A stretch of 64,000 nt of DNA from Campylobacter showae (GTDB taxonomy: Bacteria; Campylobacterota; Campylobacteria; Campylobacterales; Campylobacteraceae), in contig NZ_CP012544.1 of assembly GCF_004803815.1 (NCBI RefSeq), forward strand, positions 1,860,001 through 1,924,000, written 5' to 3'. The notes below the pieces were generated by a model. That model searched no databases, was not told where the DNA came from, and was given only the letters and a program-made list of their open reading frames with translations. Made by a program: the position numbers and the translations under genes. Below, piece by piece: positions 37,786-46,828 of this stretch (position 1 is the first letter of the stretch; every line of letters starts with the position of its first letter).

Positions 37786-40428
37786 ATGGCAGTAACAAAA
37801 GCACAAGTAGCCCAACTTTATGTGGCATTATTTAACAGAGCACCCGAAGGCGCTGGTTTAAACGCATGGGTTTCGGCAGGCGTTTTTAGAGATCAAGCGC
37901 AAACCGCAGACGCTATGCTACAAAGCCCTGCTATCGCAGCATATTTTAACGGCAGAATAGATACAAACAGAGGATATGTAGAAAATATCTATAAAAATAT
38001 CCTAGGCAAAGACTACTCTCAAGATCCAGACGGCATCAACGCTTGGGTACGCCACCTAGAGCTAGGACACACAAGAGGCGAGACTCTAGTTACTCTTTTC
38101 CAAGTAGCAAGATCGCCTGAGGCTATCGCGGCAGACCCTACGGCAGCGGCGGTATTTGCAAACAAAACCGCTATCGCGGCATATATGGCTGAAAAGATAA
38201 CCGACATAGAAAGCGACGGATCTGGTAACTTTAACTATGCTCCGTTCCAGCAGATTATCGAGACCACAAACAGCACCAACCTAGAGGAGCAAAAAGCTAA
38301 AATAGACCAGCTAGCAGACGCTGCAAAACCGGGAAGTAAAATTTTCACTACCGGAGTCGATACGCTTAAGGGTACCGAAGGCGACGATACTTTTAGCGCT
38401 GTTTACTATTCTGGTGACGGCGATAAGACTTCTACTTTGTCCTCTCTAGACACTCTAGACGGCTTAGGCGGTAAAGATACGCTAAAAGTAACCGTACTAA
38501 AAAACGGCTCAAATTCGGAGCTTGATCTAGACAATATCGATAATGCCATGAGAGGCGTAACCAACATAGAAAATTTAGAGATAAGATCAGAGGTAACAAT
38601 AAAGGCTCCAACAGCACCGGCCTTGATGAGTAAACTAAACAAAGGTCTTGATAATCTAAGCATTACATCCCCTGGGGACATAAAGCTAGAAACCGATACC
38701 AAAGAAAAAGTAACTATAGATACGAATAAAATCGCCACTCTAACTGCGGATAAAGCAAAAGAGATATCCGTAAAAGGCGGAGATGATAGCGCTATATCTG
38801 CAAAAGAGGCTACAAAAGCTAGCATAAATCTAGGTACCAACACAAAAGTCCTAACCGTAGGCGCAAACGGACTAGATAAAGTCGAGGATTTAAGCCTAGC
38901 AAACTTAAAACTAGCGGCAGCGCTCACCGCGGCTAAACTAGTTAAAATTAACGTAAAAGACGTCGACTTTAACGGTGCCCAAATCGCAACCAACGAAGAA
39001 AAAGTGGATCTAACCACAAACTACACGGAAAAAGGCACGGCCAAGCTACAAGCAGACAATGCCACTCAGCTAACCATCCACGCTAACGGCGAAAAAGAGT
39101 CTACTATCGAGTTTGTTTCTGCCTCTCCTAATCACAACAAGTTAGAGAAAGTAACCTTTGACGGAAACGCAAAAGATCTAAAAATCAACCTACAACTAGA
39201 AACTGCGCTAAAAGACGTAAACGCAGCATCCTTTACCGGAAATTTCGCTGAACTAAAGGTCAAAAACATCGCCGGCTCGCAAGTGCTTTTAGGCTCAGGA
39301 AACGACGTAGTAGACATAGATGATACAGCTGCCGAACAAACGATCAACGGCGGAGCGGGAACGGATCTAATATCTATATCTACAACAATTGCAGGCGCTG
39401 GAGCGGATAAGGTAACGCTTAAAAATTTCGAAGGTATAAGAATTAATAATGCTGTTGCAAATGATATAGATATGTCAAAATGGGAAGGCTTTAATAATAT
39501 CACCCTAGCCCAAGGCGCAAGTGCAGTCAAAAGTCTTACAAATGTCTTAAACAACTCTACTATAACGGTAGAAAAAAATGATTTATCAAACGACCTTAAA
39601 GTAGAGATTAAAGACGCAGATACCGGCACTGCCGATAAGTTAAATTTGGTACTAGATCCAAAAGACATCACAAATGGAAAGGTAAAAGGTCAATTTCAAG
39701 TAGACAATATAGAAAACATCGATATAGTGTCAAAATTGGACGAAAAAAAGATAGCTACAGCTGAAAATACCGTAAATCTAAAAGCTGGCGCCGACAAAGG
39801 CACTCTAGCTAACATAGTAGTAAAAGGCGATGCAAACTCAACAATACTAACTCTAGACGCCAATTTCAAAAAGGTAAAAACCGTAGATGCAAGCACTCTT
39901 AAAGGAAAATTTACATTTGACGCTAGCGGTCACCTTGATGAAAAATCAGTAATCAAAAGCGGAGCAGGCGACGATACGATAACCTTCGGCAGCAGATCAG
40001 GCGTAACCGTAACGGGCGGAGCGGGCGACGATACGTTTACGGTAACAAAGGTGGGCGCTGACCCGGCGGCATTCCCTGCATCAAAAACGGCTACTATCAC
40101 GGACTTCTCTAAAGGCGACAAACTCAAAATAGGCGCAAATTTAGGAGCAACCATTGATCAAAATATTGCAAGATACGATTCAACAAAATCGCTAGACTTT
40201 GCAAACAACCTATCTAGAGCCCTAGACGTCGCAAATGCTGCAGGCAACAAACTAGCTTACTTTACCTACACCGATCCTGATAGCAATGCAACAGACACCT
40301 ATCTAGTAAGATCAGACGCTACCGCTGGCATAAGCGCTGACGACTATGTAGTAAAACTAAACGGCATAGTAGATCTAGCCAATGCTACGCTTGCCGATGC
40401 TGGTACAAACCTGCAGCTAACCCTCTAA
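37786..40428 (+). CDS. DUF4214/RTX S-layer-like type I secreted protein (880 aa)
   Basis: Third paralogue. Its N-terminus MAVTKAQVAQLYVALFNRAP, ILGKDYSQDPDG and FQQIIETTNSTNLEEQKAKID match the other two; RTX-like turns include GSGNDVVD, GGAGTDLIS, SGAGDDTITFG and GGAGDDTFT. The C-terminal module is ITDFSKGDKLKIG, LAYFTYTDPDS, DTYLVRSD, ADDYVVKLNGIVDL. AAAGGAGG ribosome-binding site, near-consensus promoter, strong terminator and a narrow, flagellin-like codon choice together suggest a highly expressed protein, perhaps the main surface-layer subunit (inference). Confidence 0.87.
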   Translation: MAVTKAQVAQLYVALFNRAPEGAGLNAWVSAGVFRDQAQTADAMLQSPAIAAYFNGRIDTNRGYVENIYKNILGKDYSQDPDGINAWVRHLELGHTRGETLVTLFQVARSPEAIAADPTAAAVFANKTAIAAYMAEKITDIESDGSGNFNYAPFQQIIETTNSTNLEEQKAKIDQLADAAKPGSKIFTTGVDTLKGTEGDDTFSAVYYSGDGDKTSTLSSLDTLDGLGGKDTLKVTVLKNGSNSELDLDNIDNAMRGVTNIENLEIRSEVTIKAPTAPALMSKLNKGLDNLSITSPGDIKLETDTKEKVTIDTNKIATLTADKAKEISVKGGDDSAISAKEATKASINLGTNTKVLTVGANGLDKVEDLSLANLKLAAALTAAKLVKINVKDVDFNGAQIATNEEKVDLTTNYTEKGTAKLQADNATQLTIHANGEKESTIEFVSASPNHNKLEKVTFDGNAKDLKINLQLETALKDVNAASFTGNFAELKVKNIAGSQVLLGSGNDVVDIDDTAAEQTINGGAGTDLISISTTIAGAGADKVTLKNFEGIRINNAVANDIDMSKWEGFNNITLAQGASAVKSLTNVLNNSTITVEKNDLSNDLKVEIKDADTGTADKLNLVLDPKDITNGKVKGQFQVDNIENIDIVSKLDEKKIATAENTVNLKAGADKGTLANIVVKGDANSTILTLDANFKKVKTVDASTLKGKFTFDASGHLDEKSVIKSGAGDDTITFGSRSGVTVTGGAGDDTFTVTKVGADPAAFPASKTATITDFSKGDKLKIGANLGATIDQNIARYDSTKSLDFANNLSRALDVANAAGNKLAYFTYTDPDSNATDTYLVRSDATAGISADDYVVKLNGIVDLANATLADAGTNLQLTL

Positions 40429-40435
40429 TCTCCGC

Positions 40436-40463
40436 GATAAACCCCGACCTTTCGGGGTTTATC
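40436..40463 (+). terminator. Rho-independent terminator of the 880-aa S-layer-like gene
   Basis: Perfect 12-bp stem GATAAACCCCGA (40436-40447) and its complement (40452-40463) with a 4-nt loop, 8 bp after the stop. Confidence 0.9.
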
Positions 40464-40690
40464 CTCTTTAAACTCTCAAATTTTCTCTCTTTCAAATTTT
40501 ACCTAACGACTCAAATTTAACGATGGACCAAATTTGCGCTCAAATTTAATCCGCCGCACGTAAATTTGACGGCAAAAATCTAAATTTCGCCGCATCAAAT
40601 TTAAAATAATCAAATTTGCACCGGCCGTAAAGCCCTAAAATTCGTCCTTCTCAATCAAATTTGAAAAAATCAAAAAAATTTTACCTCTAC
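40464..40690. other. Non-coding leader dense in the word AAATTT
   Basis: No gene is visible. AAATTT occurs ten times in about 210 bp, usually preceded by C or T and often followed by G or A. The same word recurs throughout the window in both strands. The flaA promoter follows. Confidence 0.5.
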
Positions 40691-40693
40691 CCC

Positions 40694-40720
40694 TAAAGTT
40701 TTTTTGATTTCGTCCGATAT
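40694..40720 (+). promoter_or_regulatory. Sigma-28 (FliA) promoter of flaA
   Basis: TAAAGTTT-N11-TCCGATAT matches the flagellar sigma-28 consensus TAAAGTTT-N11-GCCGATAA at 14 of 16 positions, 49 bp before the flagellin start. Confidence 0.88.
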
Positions 40721-40768
40721 AGTTTTTGAACGACAAGAAGTCGTAATTAAACTTTAAAAGGATTTACA

Positions 40769-42271
40769 ATGAGTTTTCGTATTAACACGAACATCAACGC
40801 TCTAAACACACACGCAAACGCAGTCGGTAACAACCGCAACCTTTCTCTTTCTTTGGGTAAACTTAGCTCAGGTTTGAGAATACAAACTGCAGCAGATGAC
40901 GCTTCTGGTCTTGCTATCGCTGATAGCCTTCGCTCTCAAGCTAGCGCGCTTGGTCAAGCTATCGCAAACGGTAACGACGCTATCGGTATCATCCAAGTAG
41001 CGGATAAGGCTATGGACGAGCAGCTAAAAATCCTTGATACTATCAAAGTAAAAGCTACTCAATCAGCTCAAGACGGTCAAACAAGCGATTCTCGTCAAGC
41101 GCTACAAGCCGACATCGTTCGCCTAATGGAAGAGCTAGACAACATCGGTAACTCTACGTCTTTCAACGGCCAGCAGTTACTAAACGGAACATTCTCCAAC
41201 AAAGAGTTCCAAATCGGCGCTTACTCAAACCAAACAGTTAAAGCATCTATCGGCGCTACTACGTCAGATAAGATCGGTTTAACAAGATTTGAGAGCTCTA
41301 AGCTATTGACATTTGCAGGCGTAGTTAGCCTTACTTTCCTAAACGTAGACGGTATAAACAACGTAAAAGTAGCTGCGGCTACAATTTCAACCGGTCTAGG
41401 TAAAGGCGTAGGCGCACTAGCTGAAAACATCAATAAAGTAACCGATAAAACAGGCGTTAGAGCTACGTTTGATACTACATGGGTATCTAGTAAAGCTATC
41501 AGCGGCGGTCAGATCCTAAGCCTTGTCATCAACGGCGTAAAAATCGGCGACCTAGAAGTAAAAGCGGGCGATAAAAACGGCGCTTTGGTAAATGCTATCA
41601 ACAAAGTTAAAGATCAAACAGGCGTAGAAGCATCTGTAAACACCGAAGGTAAAATGGTACTAACTAGCCGCGACGGTAGAGCTATAAAAATCTCAGGCGA
41701 CAAAGTAAGTGCCGGCCTAGGCGGTAAAAGAGGAACATCTATGTTCATCGGACGCCTAAACCTAGTTCGCCTAGACGGTCGCGATATCAAGGTTTCAACA
41801 GGTGCAGGTACCGGAGACCTATCTGTAGCATTTAGTAAAACCGCTAACAGCCAGGGCGGCAACCAGCAGTCAGTAGCTCTAAGAGATATCAGAGGCCAGC
41901 TAGATCCAGACCTAGCAGCTGCTATGGGCTTCCAAAGAATGAGTAACGGCGTAATGACTTCTGCTCAATCAGCAGGCGTTATGACTCTACGCGGTGCGAT
42001 GGCTGTTATGGATATCGCTGAGTCTGCTCAAAAAACACTTGACCAGATCCGCTCAGACCTAGGTTCTGTTCAAAATCAACTTGTTGCAACCGTAAACAAC
42101 ATCACAGTTACTCAAGTAAACGTAAAATCAGCCGAATCTCAAATCAGAGACGTTGATTTCGCTGCCGAGTCAGCAAACTTCTCTAAGTTTAACATCCTTG
42201 CTCAGTCAGGAAGTTATGCTATGAGCCAAGCTAACTCTGTTCAGCAAAACGTTTTAAGACTACTTCAGTAG
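40769..42271 (+). CDS. flaA: Flagellin
   Basis: 500 aa, the filament subunit. The conserved D0/D1 helices at the N-terminus ([43 protein letters not shown]) and C-terminus ([35 protein letters not shown], ending QQNVLRLLQ) flank a variable centre (about 170-400). The gene is somewhat shorter than the roughly 570-aa C. jejuni FlaA because of that centre. Surface Ser/Thr are the likely sites for pseudaminic acid added by the Maf protein. No second flagellin lies beside it. Sigma-28 promoter and AAAGGA ribosome-binding site. Confidence 0.95.
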   Translation: MSFRINTNINALNTHANAVGNNRNLSLSLGKLSSGLRIQTAADDASGLAIADSLRSQASALGQAIANGNDAIGIIQVADKAMDEQLKILDTIKVKATQSAQDGQTSDSRQALQADIVRLMEELDNIGNSTSFNGQQLLNGTFSNKEFQIGAYSNQTVKASIGATTSDKIGLTRFESSKLLTFAGVVSLTFLNVDGINNVKVAAATISTGLGKGVGALAENINKVTDKTGVRATFDTTWVSSKAISGGQILSLVINGVKIGDLEVKAGDKNGALVNAINKVKDQTGVEASVNTEGKMVLTSRDGRAIKISGDKVSAGLGGKRGTSMFIGRLNLVRLDGRDIKVSTGAGTGDLSVAFSKTANSQGGNQQSVALRDIRGQLDPDLAAAMGFQRMSNGVMTSAQSAGVMTLRGAMAVMDIAESAQKTLDQIRSDLGSVQNQLVATVNNITVTQVNVKSAESQIRDVDFAAESANFSKFNILAQSGSYAMSQANSVQQNVLRLLQ

Positions 42272-42280
42272 TTAACACTT

Positions 42281-42303
42281 TAAGGCCGCTTCGGCGGTCT
42301 TAA
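42281..42303 (+). terminator. Terminator of flaA
   Basis: TAAGGCCGC-TTCG-GCGGTCTTA forms an 8-9 bp stem (one G-T pair) with a stable TTCG loop, 10 bp after the stop. Confidence 0.8.
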
Positions 42304-42399
42304 ATTTCAAAAACCCAAACACCAATAGTTAAGACATCTCCAAAAATAATGGTTAATGTAGGCGCCAAATTTGACGCCTGCTCTTTAGAAGTGAATTTT

Positions 42400-42428
42400 A
42401 AAGTCGAGTTTTACCCGCTCGACTTTTT
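42400..42428 (+). terminator. Second stem-loop before topA
   Basis: AAAGTCGAG (42400-42408) and CTCGACTTT (42418-42426) followed by TT. It could back up the flaA terminator and insulate topA. A smaller AGGCG/CGCCT hairpin lies just upstream (about 42360-42380). Confidence 0.6.
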
Positions 42429-42542
42429 GCTCCAAATTTTATCCCACTTTTCCAAGTCAAATTTAAATTCAAACGATAAATTAATGCCATTAGTTTAAAT
42501 TTTTTGCTACAATTACCGCAAAAAATTAAAAAGGCTATATTA

Positions 42543-44651
42543 ATGAAAAGCTTAATCATCGTGGAATCTCCCGCGAAAGCCAAAACGATAAAAAATTTCC
42601 TCGGAAGCGACTACGATGTCATCGCATCAAAAGGCCACATAAGAGATCTGCCAAAGACGGCATTTGGCATCAAGATAGAAGGTGAAAAATTTACACCCGA
42701 GTACAAAATAAGCGCCGATCACTCCGCGATCGTAAAAGAGATCAAAGAACTAGCCAAAAACGCCGACCAAATCTACCTCGCAACCGATGAGGACCGCGAA
42801 GGAGAGGCCATCGCCTACCACATCGCCGCAGCCATCGGCAAAAAGCCCGAAAGCCTGCCTCGTATCGTGTTTCACGAGATCACCAAAAGCGCCATCGAAG
42901 CCGCTTTAAAAAACCCGCGCACGATAAATATGGATAGCGTAAACGCGCAGCAAGCACGCCGTCTGCTAGATCGCATCGTGGGCTACAAACTAAGCCCGCT
43001 ACTAAATTTAAAAATACAAAAGGGTCTAAGCGCCGGACGCGTACAAAGCGCCGCGCTAAAAATCATCGTAGACCGCGAACGCGAGATACGCGACTTTAAA
43101 CCGGTCGAGTACCACAGTATCGACGCGGTTTTCAAAAAAGACCTCGACGCCGAGCTGGTTAAATTTGAAGAGCAAAAGATAGAAAAGCTAACGATAACAA
43201 ACGGCGATAGAGCCAAATTTATCGTAGAAAATTTAAAAAACGACAAATTTAGCATCCGCGATATCGAAGCCAAAGAGCGCAAAACCGAGCCCGCACCGCC
43301 TTTTATGACCTCGACGCTGCAGCAAAGCGCGAGCAACCGCCTAGGCTTTAGCCCGAAAAAAACGATGATGATCGCGCAAAATTTATACGAGGGCGTGCAG
43401 ACGCATCAGGGCTTTATGGGCGCGATAACCTACATGAGAACGGACAGCCTAAATCTCGCCAAAGAAGCCGTCGCAGCCGCGCGCGAGATGATCGAGAAAG
43501 AGTATGGCGAACGCTACCTGCCGGCGAAGGCTAAAATTTACGCAACCAAAAGCAAAGGTGCGCAAGAAGCGCATGAGGCTATCCGCCCGACAAATCTTAG
43601 CTTCACGCCCGCTATCGCCGCGCAGTATCTCGAAAAAGACGCGCTACGCCTCTACACGCTCATCTACAACCGCTTTTTAGCCTGCCAGATGAGCGCTAGC
43701 GTGAGCCAAACGCAAAACGTATTCGTCGCGGGCGCAAAGGGCGAGTTTAAAATCAGCGGCCGCAAGGTGCTATTTGACGGCTTTTACCGCGTTTACGGCG
43801 ATATGGATAAGGATAAAATTTTGCCCGACCTAAAAATCGGCGACGAGATGAGCCTGCAAAGCATCAAAAGCTCGCAGCACTTCACCGAGCCGCCGTCTCG
43901 CTACTCGGAGGCCGGACTCGTTAAAAAGCTAGAAAGCCTAGGCATCGGCAGACCTAGCACCTACGCGCCGACCATCTCGCTACTAACCTCTCGCGACTAC
44001 GTCAAGGTCGAGAAAAAACAGATCGTGCCAAACGAGATCGCTTTTACGATGATGGGCGTTTTAGAGGAGCATTTTAGCGATATCGTAGATAGCGAATTTA
44101 CGTCAAATATGGAAGAAAAGCTCGACCATGTCGCCGAAGATAAAGCCGACTGGCAGAAGCTTTTGAGCGATTTTTATCATCCGTTTATGGATAAAATCTC
44201 AGCTGGCAAAACAGGCATAAAAAGCCAAAAGGTCGCCACTCCGATCGGCGAAAAGTGCCCTGAGTGCGGCGGCGAGCTACTACTGCGAAAGGGACGCTAC
44301 GGCGAGTTTATCGCGTGCGGAAATTTCCCAAAATGCAAATACTCGCGCAATATCGCAAAGGAAGGGCAAGGCACGCAGGAAGGCGAAGCAGCCACAAAAC
44401 CGAAAAAAGAGCTCAAAAAGATCGACGTGCCGTGTCCAAAATGCGGCGGCGATATCGTCGAGCGCATCAGCCGCAGGGGTAAATTTTACGGCTGCGCAAA
44501 CTATCCAAAATGCGACTTCGTCTCAAACTACGAGCCGGTCGCGCAAAAATGCGACGAATGCGGCGGCGATATGATCAAAAAAGAGCTAAAAAAAGGGACG
44601 TTTCACGAGTGTACGAAGTGCAAGAAAAAGGTGCAAATCGTGGAGCAATAA
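42543..44651 (+). CDS. topA: DNA topoisomerase I
   Basis: 702 aa from the ATG at 42543 (MKSLIIVESPAKAKTI, AAAAGG upstream); an ATG 39 bp earlier would add unconserved residues. Type IA topoisomerase: the Toprim domain carries the acidic cluster ATDEDREGEA, and Tyr297 in GAITYMRTDS is the nicking residue. The C-terminus carries three Cys4 zinc-ribbon repeats (CPECGGELL, CPKCGGDIV, CDECGGDMI), the last without the final CxxxxxC spacing of the first two. It relaxes negative supercoils in the cytoplasm. Hairpin copy C abuts its stop codon. Confidence 0.97.
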   Translation: MKSLIIVESPAKAKTIKNFLGSDYDVIASKGHIRDLPKTAFGIKIEGEKFTPEYKISADHSAIVKEIKELAKNADQIYLATDEDREGEAIAYHIAAAIGKKPESLPRIVFHEITKSAIEAALKNPRTINMDSVNAQQARRLLDRIVGYKLSPLLNLKIQKGLSAGRVQSAALKIIVDREREIRDFKPVEYHSIDAVFKKDLDAELVKFEEQKIEKLTITNGDRAKFIVENLKNDKFSIRDIEAKERKTEPAPPFMTSTLQQSASNRLGFSPKKTMMIAQNLYEGVQTHQGFMGAITYMRTDSLNLAKEAVAAAREMIEKEYGERYLPAKAKIYATKSKGAQEAHEAIRPTNLSFTPAIAAQYLEKDALRLYTLIYNRFLACQMSASVSQTQNVFVAGAKGEFKISGRKVLFDGFYRVYGDMDKDKILPDLKIGDEMSLQSIKSSQHFTEPPSRYSEAGLVKKLESLGIGRPSTYAPTISLLTSRDYVKVEKKQIVPNEIAFTMMGVLEEHFSDIVDSEFTSNMEEKLDHVAEDKADWQKLLSDFYHPFMDKISAGKTGIKSQKVATPIGEKCPECGGELLLRKGRYGEFIACGNFPKCKYSRNIAKEGQGTQEGEAATKPKKELKKIDVPCPKCGGDIVERISRRGKFYGCANYPKCDFVSNYEPVAQKCDECGGDMIKKELKKGTFHECTKCKKKVQIVEQ

Positions 44652-44653
44652 CG

Positions 44654-44775
44654 GCGGCTTGTCTTTTTGGTTTATACTTCGTTAGAAATTTCGCCGAAGC
44701 TCGGTTACATACTACTTGTATGCGCCCTCGCTCGGCTCATTTCCGCCTCGTCTAAACGCAAAAATACGTCGCCTT
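44654..44775 (-). repeat. 121-bp hairpin element, copy C (after topA)
   Basis: Inverted copy: reading the minus strand, AAGGCGACGTATTTTTG, TAGACGAGGCGG, GAGCGAGGGCGC, CATAC-AAGTA-GTATG tip hairpin, AACGAAGTATAAACC and CAAAAAGACAAGCCGC. Its GCC end begins 3 bp after the topA stop, so it forms the 3' end of the topA transcript. Confidence 0.75.
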
Positions 44776-44921
44776 ACAAATTTAAAACACGCTATTGCGC
44801 CGCACATTTGGAAACAAAATTTGATTCCAAATTTAACTAAGCCAAATTTAGCATTTTCGCGGTGCAGGTCTCGGTGAGTAAAATTTGCAAATTTGACTTC
44901 AAATTTGAAACAAAAATAGTC
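44776..44921. repeat. Partial composite element between hairpin copies C and D
   Basis: Contains GCGGTGCAGGTCTCGGTGAG (44860-44879), the arm also seen in the larger composite elements, followed by AAATTTGCAAATTTGACTTC. Together with copies C and D it makes the whole 408-bp topA-bioB gap repeat-derived. Confidence 0.6.
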
Positions 44922-45041
44922 AAGGCGAAGTATTTTTGTCATAGACGAGGCGGATGAGCAAGGGCAAAGGAGTGTATATATAATACGTAACTGTAGCCCG
45001 CAGCGAAATCCAACGAAGTGTAGGGCAAAAAGACAAGCCGC
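44922..45041 (+). repeat. 121-bp hairpin element, copy D (before bioB)
   Basis: AAGGCGAAGTATTTTTG, TAGACGAGGCGG, AAAGGAGTGTATATA, CAACGAAGTGTAGGG and CAAAAAGACAAGCCGC. The GCC end is 18 bp before the bioB start. Inner pairing is weaker than in copies B, E, G and I. It points away from copy C. Confidence 0.75.
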
Positions 45042-45059
45042 TAAAAAAGGAATAATCTA

Positions 45060-45899
45060 ATGAAAACTATTATGTTGTGTGCTATTTGTTCGGTGAGTTC
45101 TGGCAACTGCCCCGAGGACTGCGGCTACTGTACGCAAAGTGCGGGCATAAACGCCGATATCGAAAAATACAAAATCAAATCCGCCCAGCAAGTCGTCGCC
45201 GAGGCCAAGATCGCGGCAGCCAACCATGCGCTAGGCTTTTGCCTCGTCACTAGCGGCGCAAGGCTCACGGACAAAAAGACCGAGGAGATCGCCCGCCTCG
45301 CGCGCGCCGTAAATAAAGAAGTCCCAAACCTCATGCTGATCGCTTGCAACGGCATGGCGACGCTGCCGCAGCTAAAAGAGCTAAAAAGCGCGGGCGTGTT
45401 TAGCTACAATCACAACCTTGAGACCTCGCGCGAGTTTTTCCCGCAAATTTGCTCGACGCATAGCTGGGACGAGCGCTGGCAGACCAACATCGACGCCAAA
45501 GAAGCGGGGCTAATGCTTTGCACGGGCGGCATTTACGGGCTTGGCGAGAGCGAGGCCGACCGCGCGAGCTTGCAAGCTAGCCTTGCGAAGCTTGATCCGT
45601 TTTCTAGCCCGATAAATTTCTTTATCCAAAATGACGCGCTACGCGTCAAACGGCCGCCTATGGGAGCGGACGAAGCCCTACGGATCATCGACGACACCGT
45701 CCGCGCACTGCCTAACGCTCGCGTTATGATAGCAGGCGGTCGCGAGAAAATTTTAGGCGAACGTCAATACGAAATCTTTGATCACGGCGTATCCGCCGTC
45801 GTCATCGGCGACTACCTCACGACCAAGGGCGAGGTCGCCAGCCGCGATATCGCCGAGTTTAAAGCGCGCGGATTTAGCTTCGCGACGCTTTGCCACTGA
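45060..45899 (+). CDS. bioB: Biotin synthase
   Basis: 279 aa radical-SAM enzyme that inserts sulfur into dethiobiotin. The [4Fe-4S] cysteines are Cys17, Cys21 and Cys24 (NCPEDCGYC). Other family segments are SGARLTDKKTEEIARL, YNHNLETSREFFPQIC, MLCTGGIYGLGE, INFFIQNDALRVKRPPM and ARVMIAGGREKILG. Shorter than E. coli BioB (about 346 aa), as is usual in Campylobacter. AAAAAAGGA ribosome-binding site right after hairpin copy D. The stop shares a base with the crcB start. Confidence 0.95.
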   Translation: MKTIMLCAICSVSSGNCPEDCGYCTQSAGINADIEKYKIKSAQQVVAEAKIAAANHALGFCLVTSGARLTDKKTEEIARLARAVNKEVPNLMLIACNGMATLPQLKELKSAGVFSYNHNLETSREFFPQICSTHSWDERWQTNIDAKEAGLMLCTGGIYGLGESEADRASLQASLAKLDPFSSPINFFIQNDALRVKRPPMGADEALRIIDDTVRALPNARVMIAGGREKILGERQYEIFDHGVSAVVIGDYLTTKGEVASRDIAEFKARGFSFATLCH

Positions 45900-46246
45900 T
45901 GCAAAATTTGCTCTTAATCGGGTGCGGCGGATTTTTGGGGTCGGTTTGTAGAGCTGTTTTAAGCGGCGCGGTCGCTAAATTTTGCCCCGATTTTCCGCTT
46001 GCTACTCTTTGCGTCAATGCTCTTGGTAGCTTTTTGATCGGCGTACTACTCTCATTAAATTTGAGCGAAAATTTAAGGCTATTTCTAGTCGTCGGCGCGC
46101 TCGGCGGTTTTACGACGTTTTCGACGTTTAGCTATGAGACGGTGCGCCTTTTTAGCTCGGGACAAAATTTAGCCGCATTTTTAAACGCGTTTTTTAGCGT
46201 TTCTGTTTGCCTCGGGTTTTGTTATCTAGGCACCGTTATTCGCTGA
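45899..46246 (+). CDS. crcB: Fluoride channel CrcB/Fluc
   Basis: About 115 aa from the ATG that overlaps the bioB stop (TGATG). Four hydrophobic helices and the Fluc signature: GGFLGSVCRAVLS, VNALGSFLIG and GALGGFTTFSTFSYET with the Phe/Thr/Ser track. Such small proteins work as antiparallel dimers that export fluoride through the inner membrane. Translational coupling to bioB is probably only operonic convenience. No fluoride riboswitch was recognised upstream. Confidence 0.92.
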   Translation: MQNLLLIGCGGFLGSVCRAVLSGAVAKFCPDFPLATLCVNALGSFLIGVLLSLNLSENLRLFLVVGALGGFTTFSTFSYETVRLFSSGQNLAAFLNAFFSVSVCLGFCYLGTVIR

Positions 46247-46260
46247 AAATCTAAATTTTA

Positions 46261-46760
46261 TGCACCTAGCTCAGCACCTTTAAAGTGCTAAATTTGGTTT
46301 TGTTAAATTTAAGATTCTCCAAATTTTTTTAGTTTTTCTTTTTCTTGGGTGGCGGAAGGGCTTTCTACTTACGGTCTGCTTGCAGCTACGAGCGAAGCGA
46401 AATAGAGCGCCCTTTTCCTTTGCGTCGTGCTACGCACTCGCAACTGCCGAAGGCAGACCCGCCCCCGTCTGCTTGCAGCTGCTAGCGCAGCGACGCAGAA
46501 ACCCCACCAACCCCACTGCACGTGAGAGGTGTGGCGACACTGCTTTGCTGACGCAAAGCGTCGCAAATTTAAATTTATCGATTTTGCGGTGCGGGTCTTG
46601 GCGAGTAAAATTTGACTTCAAATTTGAACGTAAAACGATAAGGCGAAGTATCGTGAGATGATTTTTGGGGTTTTGAAGTTAAAATTTGACGAAGATAAGG
46701 CATATAGCCTATCGAGTCAAATTTTAACGAAATCCGCAAAAAGCGCTCGCGAGACAAGCC
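46261..46760 (+). repeat. Composite multi-hairpin intergenic element (copy E region)
   Basis: Fills most of the 582-bp gap between crcB and the antiporter. In order: CAGCACCTTTAAAGTGCTAA hairpin, a T-rich linker, a GC-rich region (46361-46530) that appears disrupted compared with other copies, GCGACACTGCTTTGCTGACG with its GCAAAGCGTCGC partner (46533-46565), the GGTGCGGGTCTTGGCGAGT arm, and the terminal 121-bp hairpin. No gene is credible inside it. Confidence 0.7.
46640..46760 (+). repeat. 121-bp hairpin element, copy E
   Basis: AAGGCGAAGTATCGTGAG at the left and GAGACAAGCC at the right. Inner arms 46678-46690 and 46716-46728 (GTTAAAATTTGAC and its complement) are a perfect 13-bp stem with an AGGC-ATAT-AGCCT tip. 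The right end faces the antiporter start 69 bp away. Confidence 0.75.
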
Positions 46761-46828
46761 CCAGAGAGTCAAATTTATCAAAGAATAAAAAACCTTAGGT
46801 TATAATCCCCCATTTACAAAGGACTTTC

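Noticed and set aside
42504-42542. Longer topA start
   Set aside because: It falls in the promoter region (TACAAT-like) and adds residues not seen before the conserved KSLIIVESPAKAK.
46369-46781. Several overlapping short frames in the crcB-antiporter gap
   Set aside because: All lie within the composite repeat and have repeat-derived, low-quality translations on both strands.
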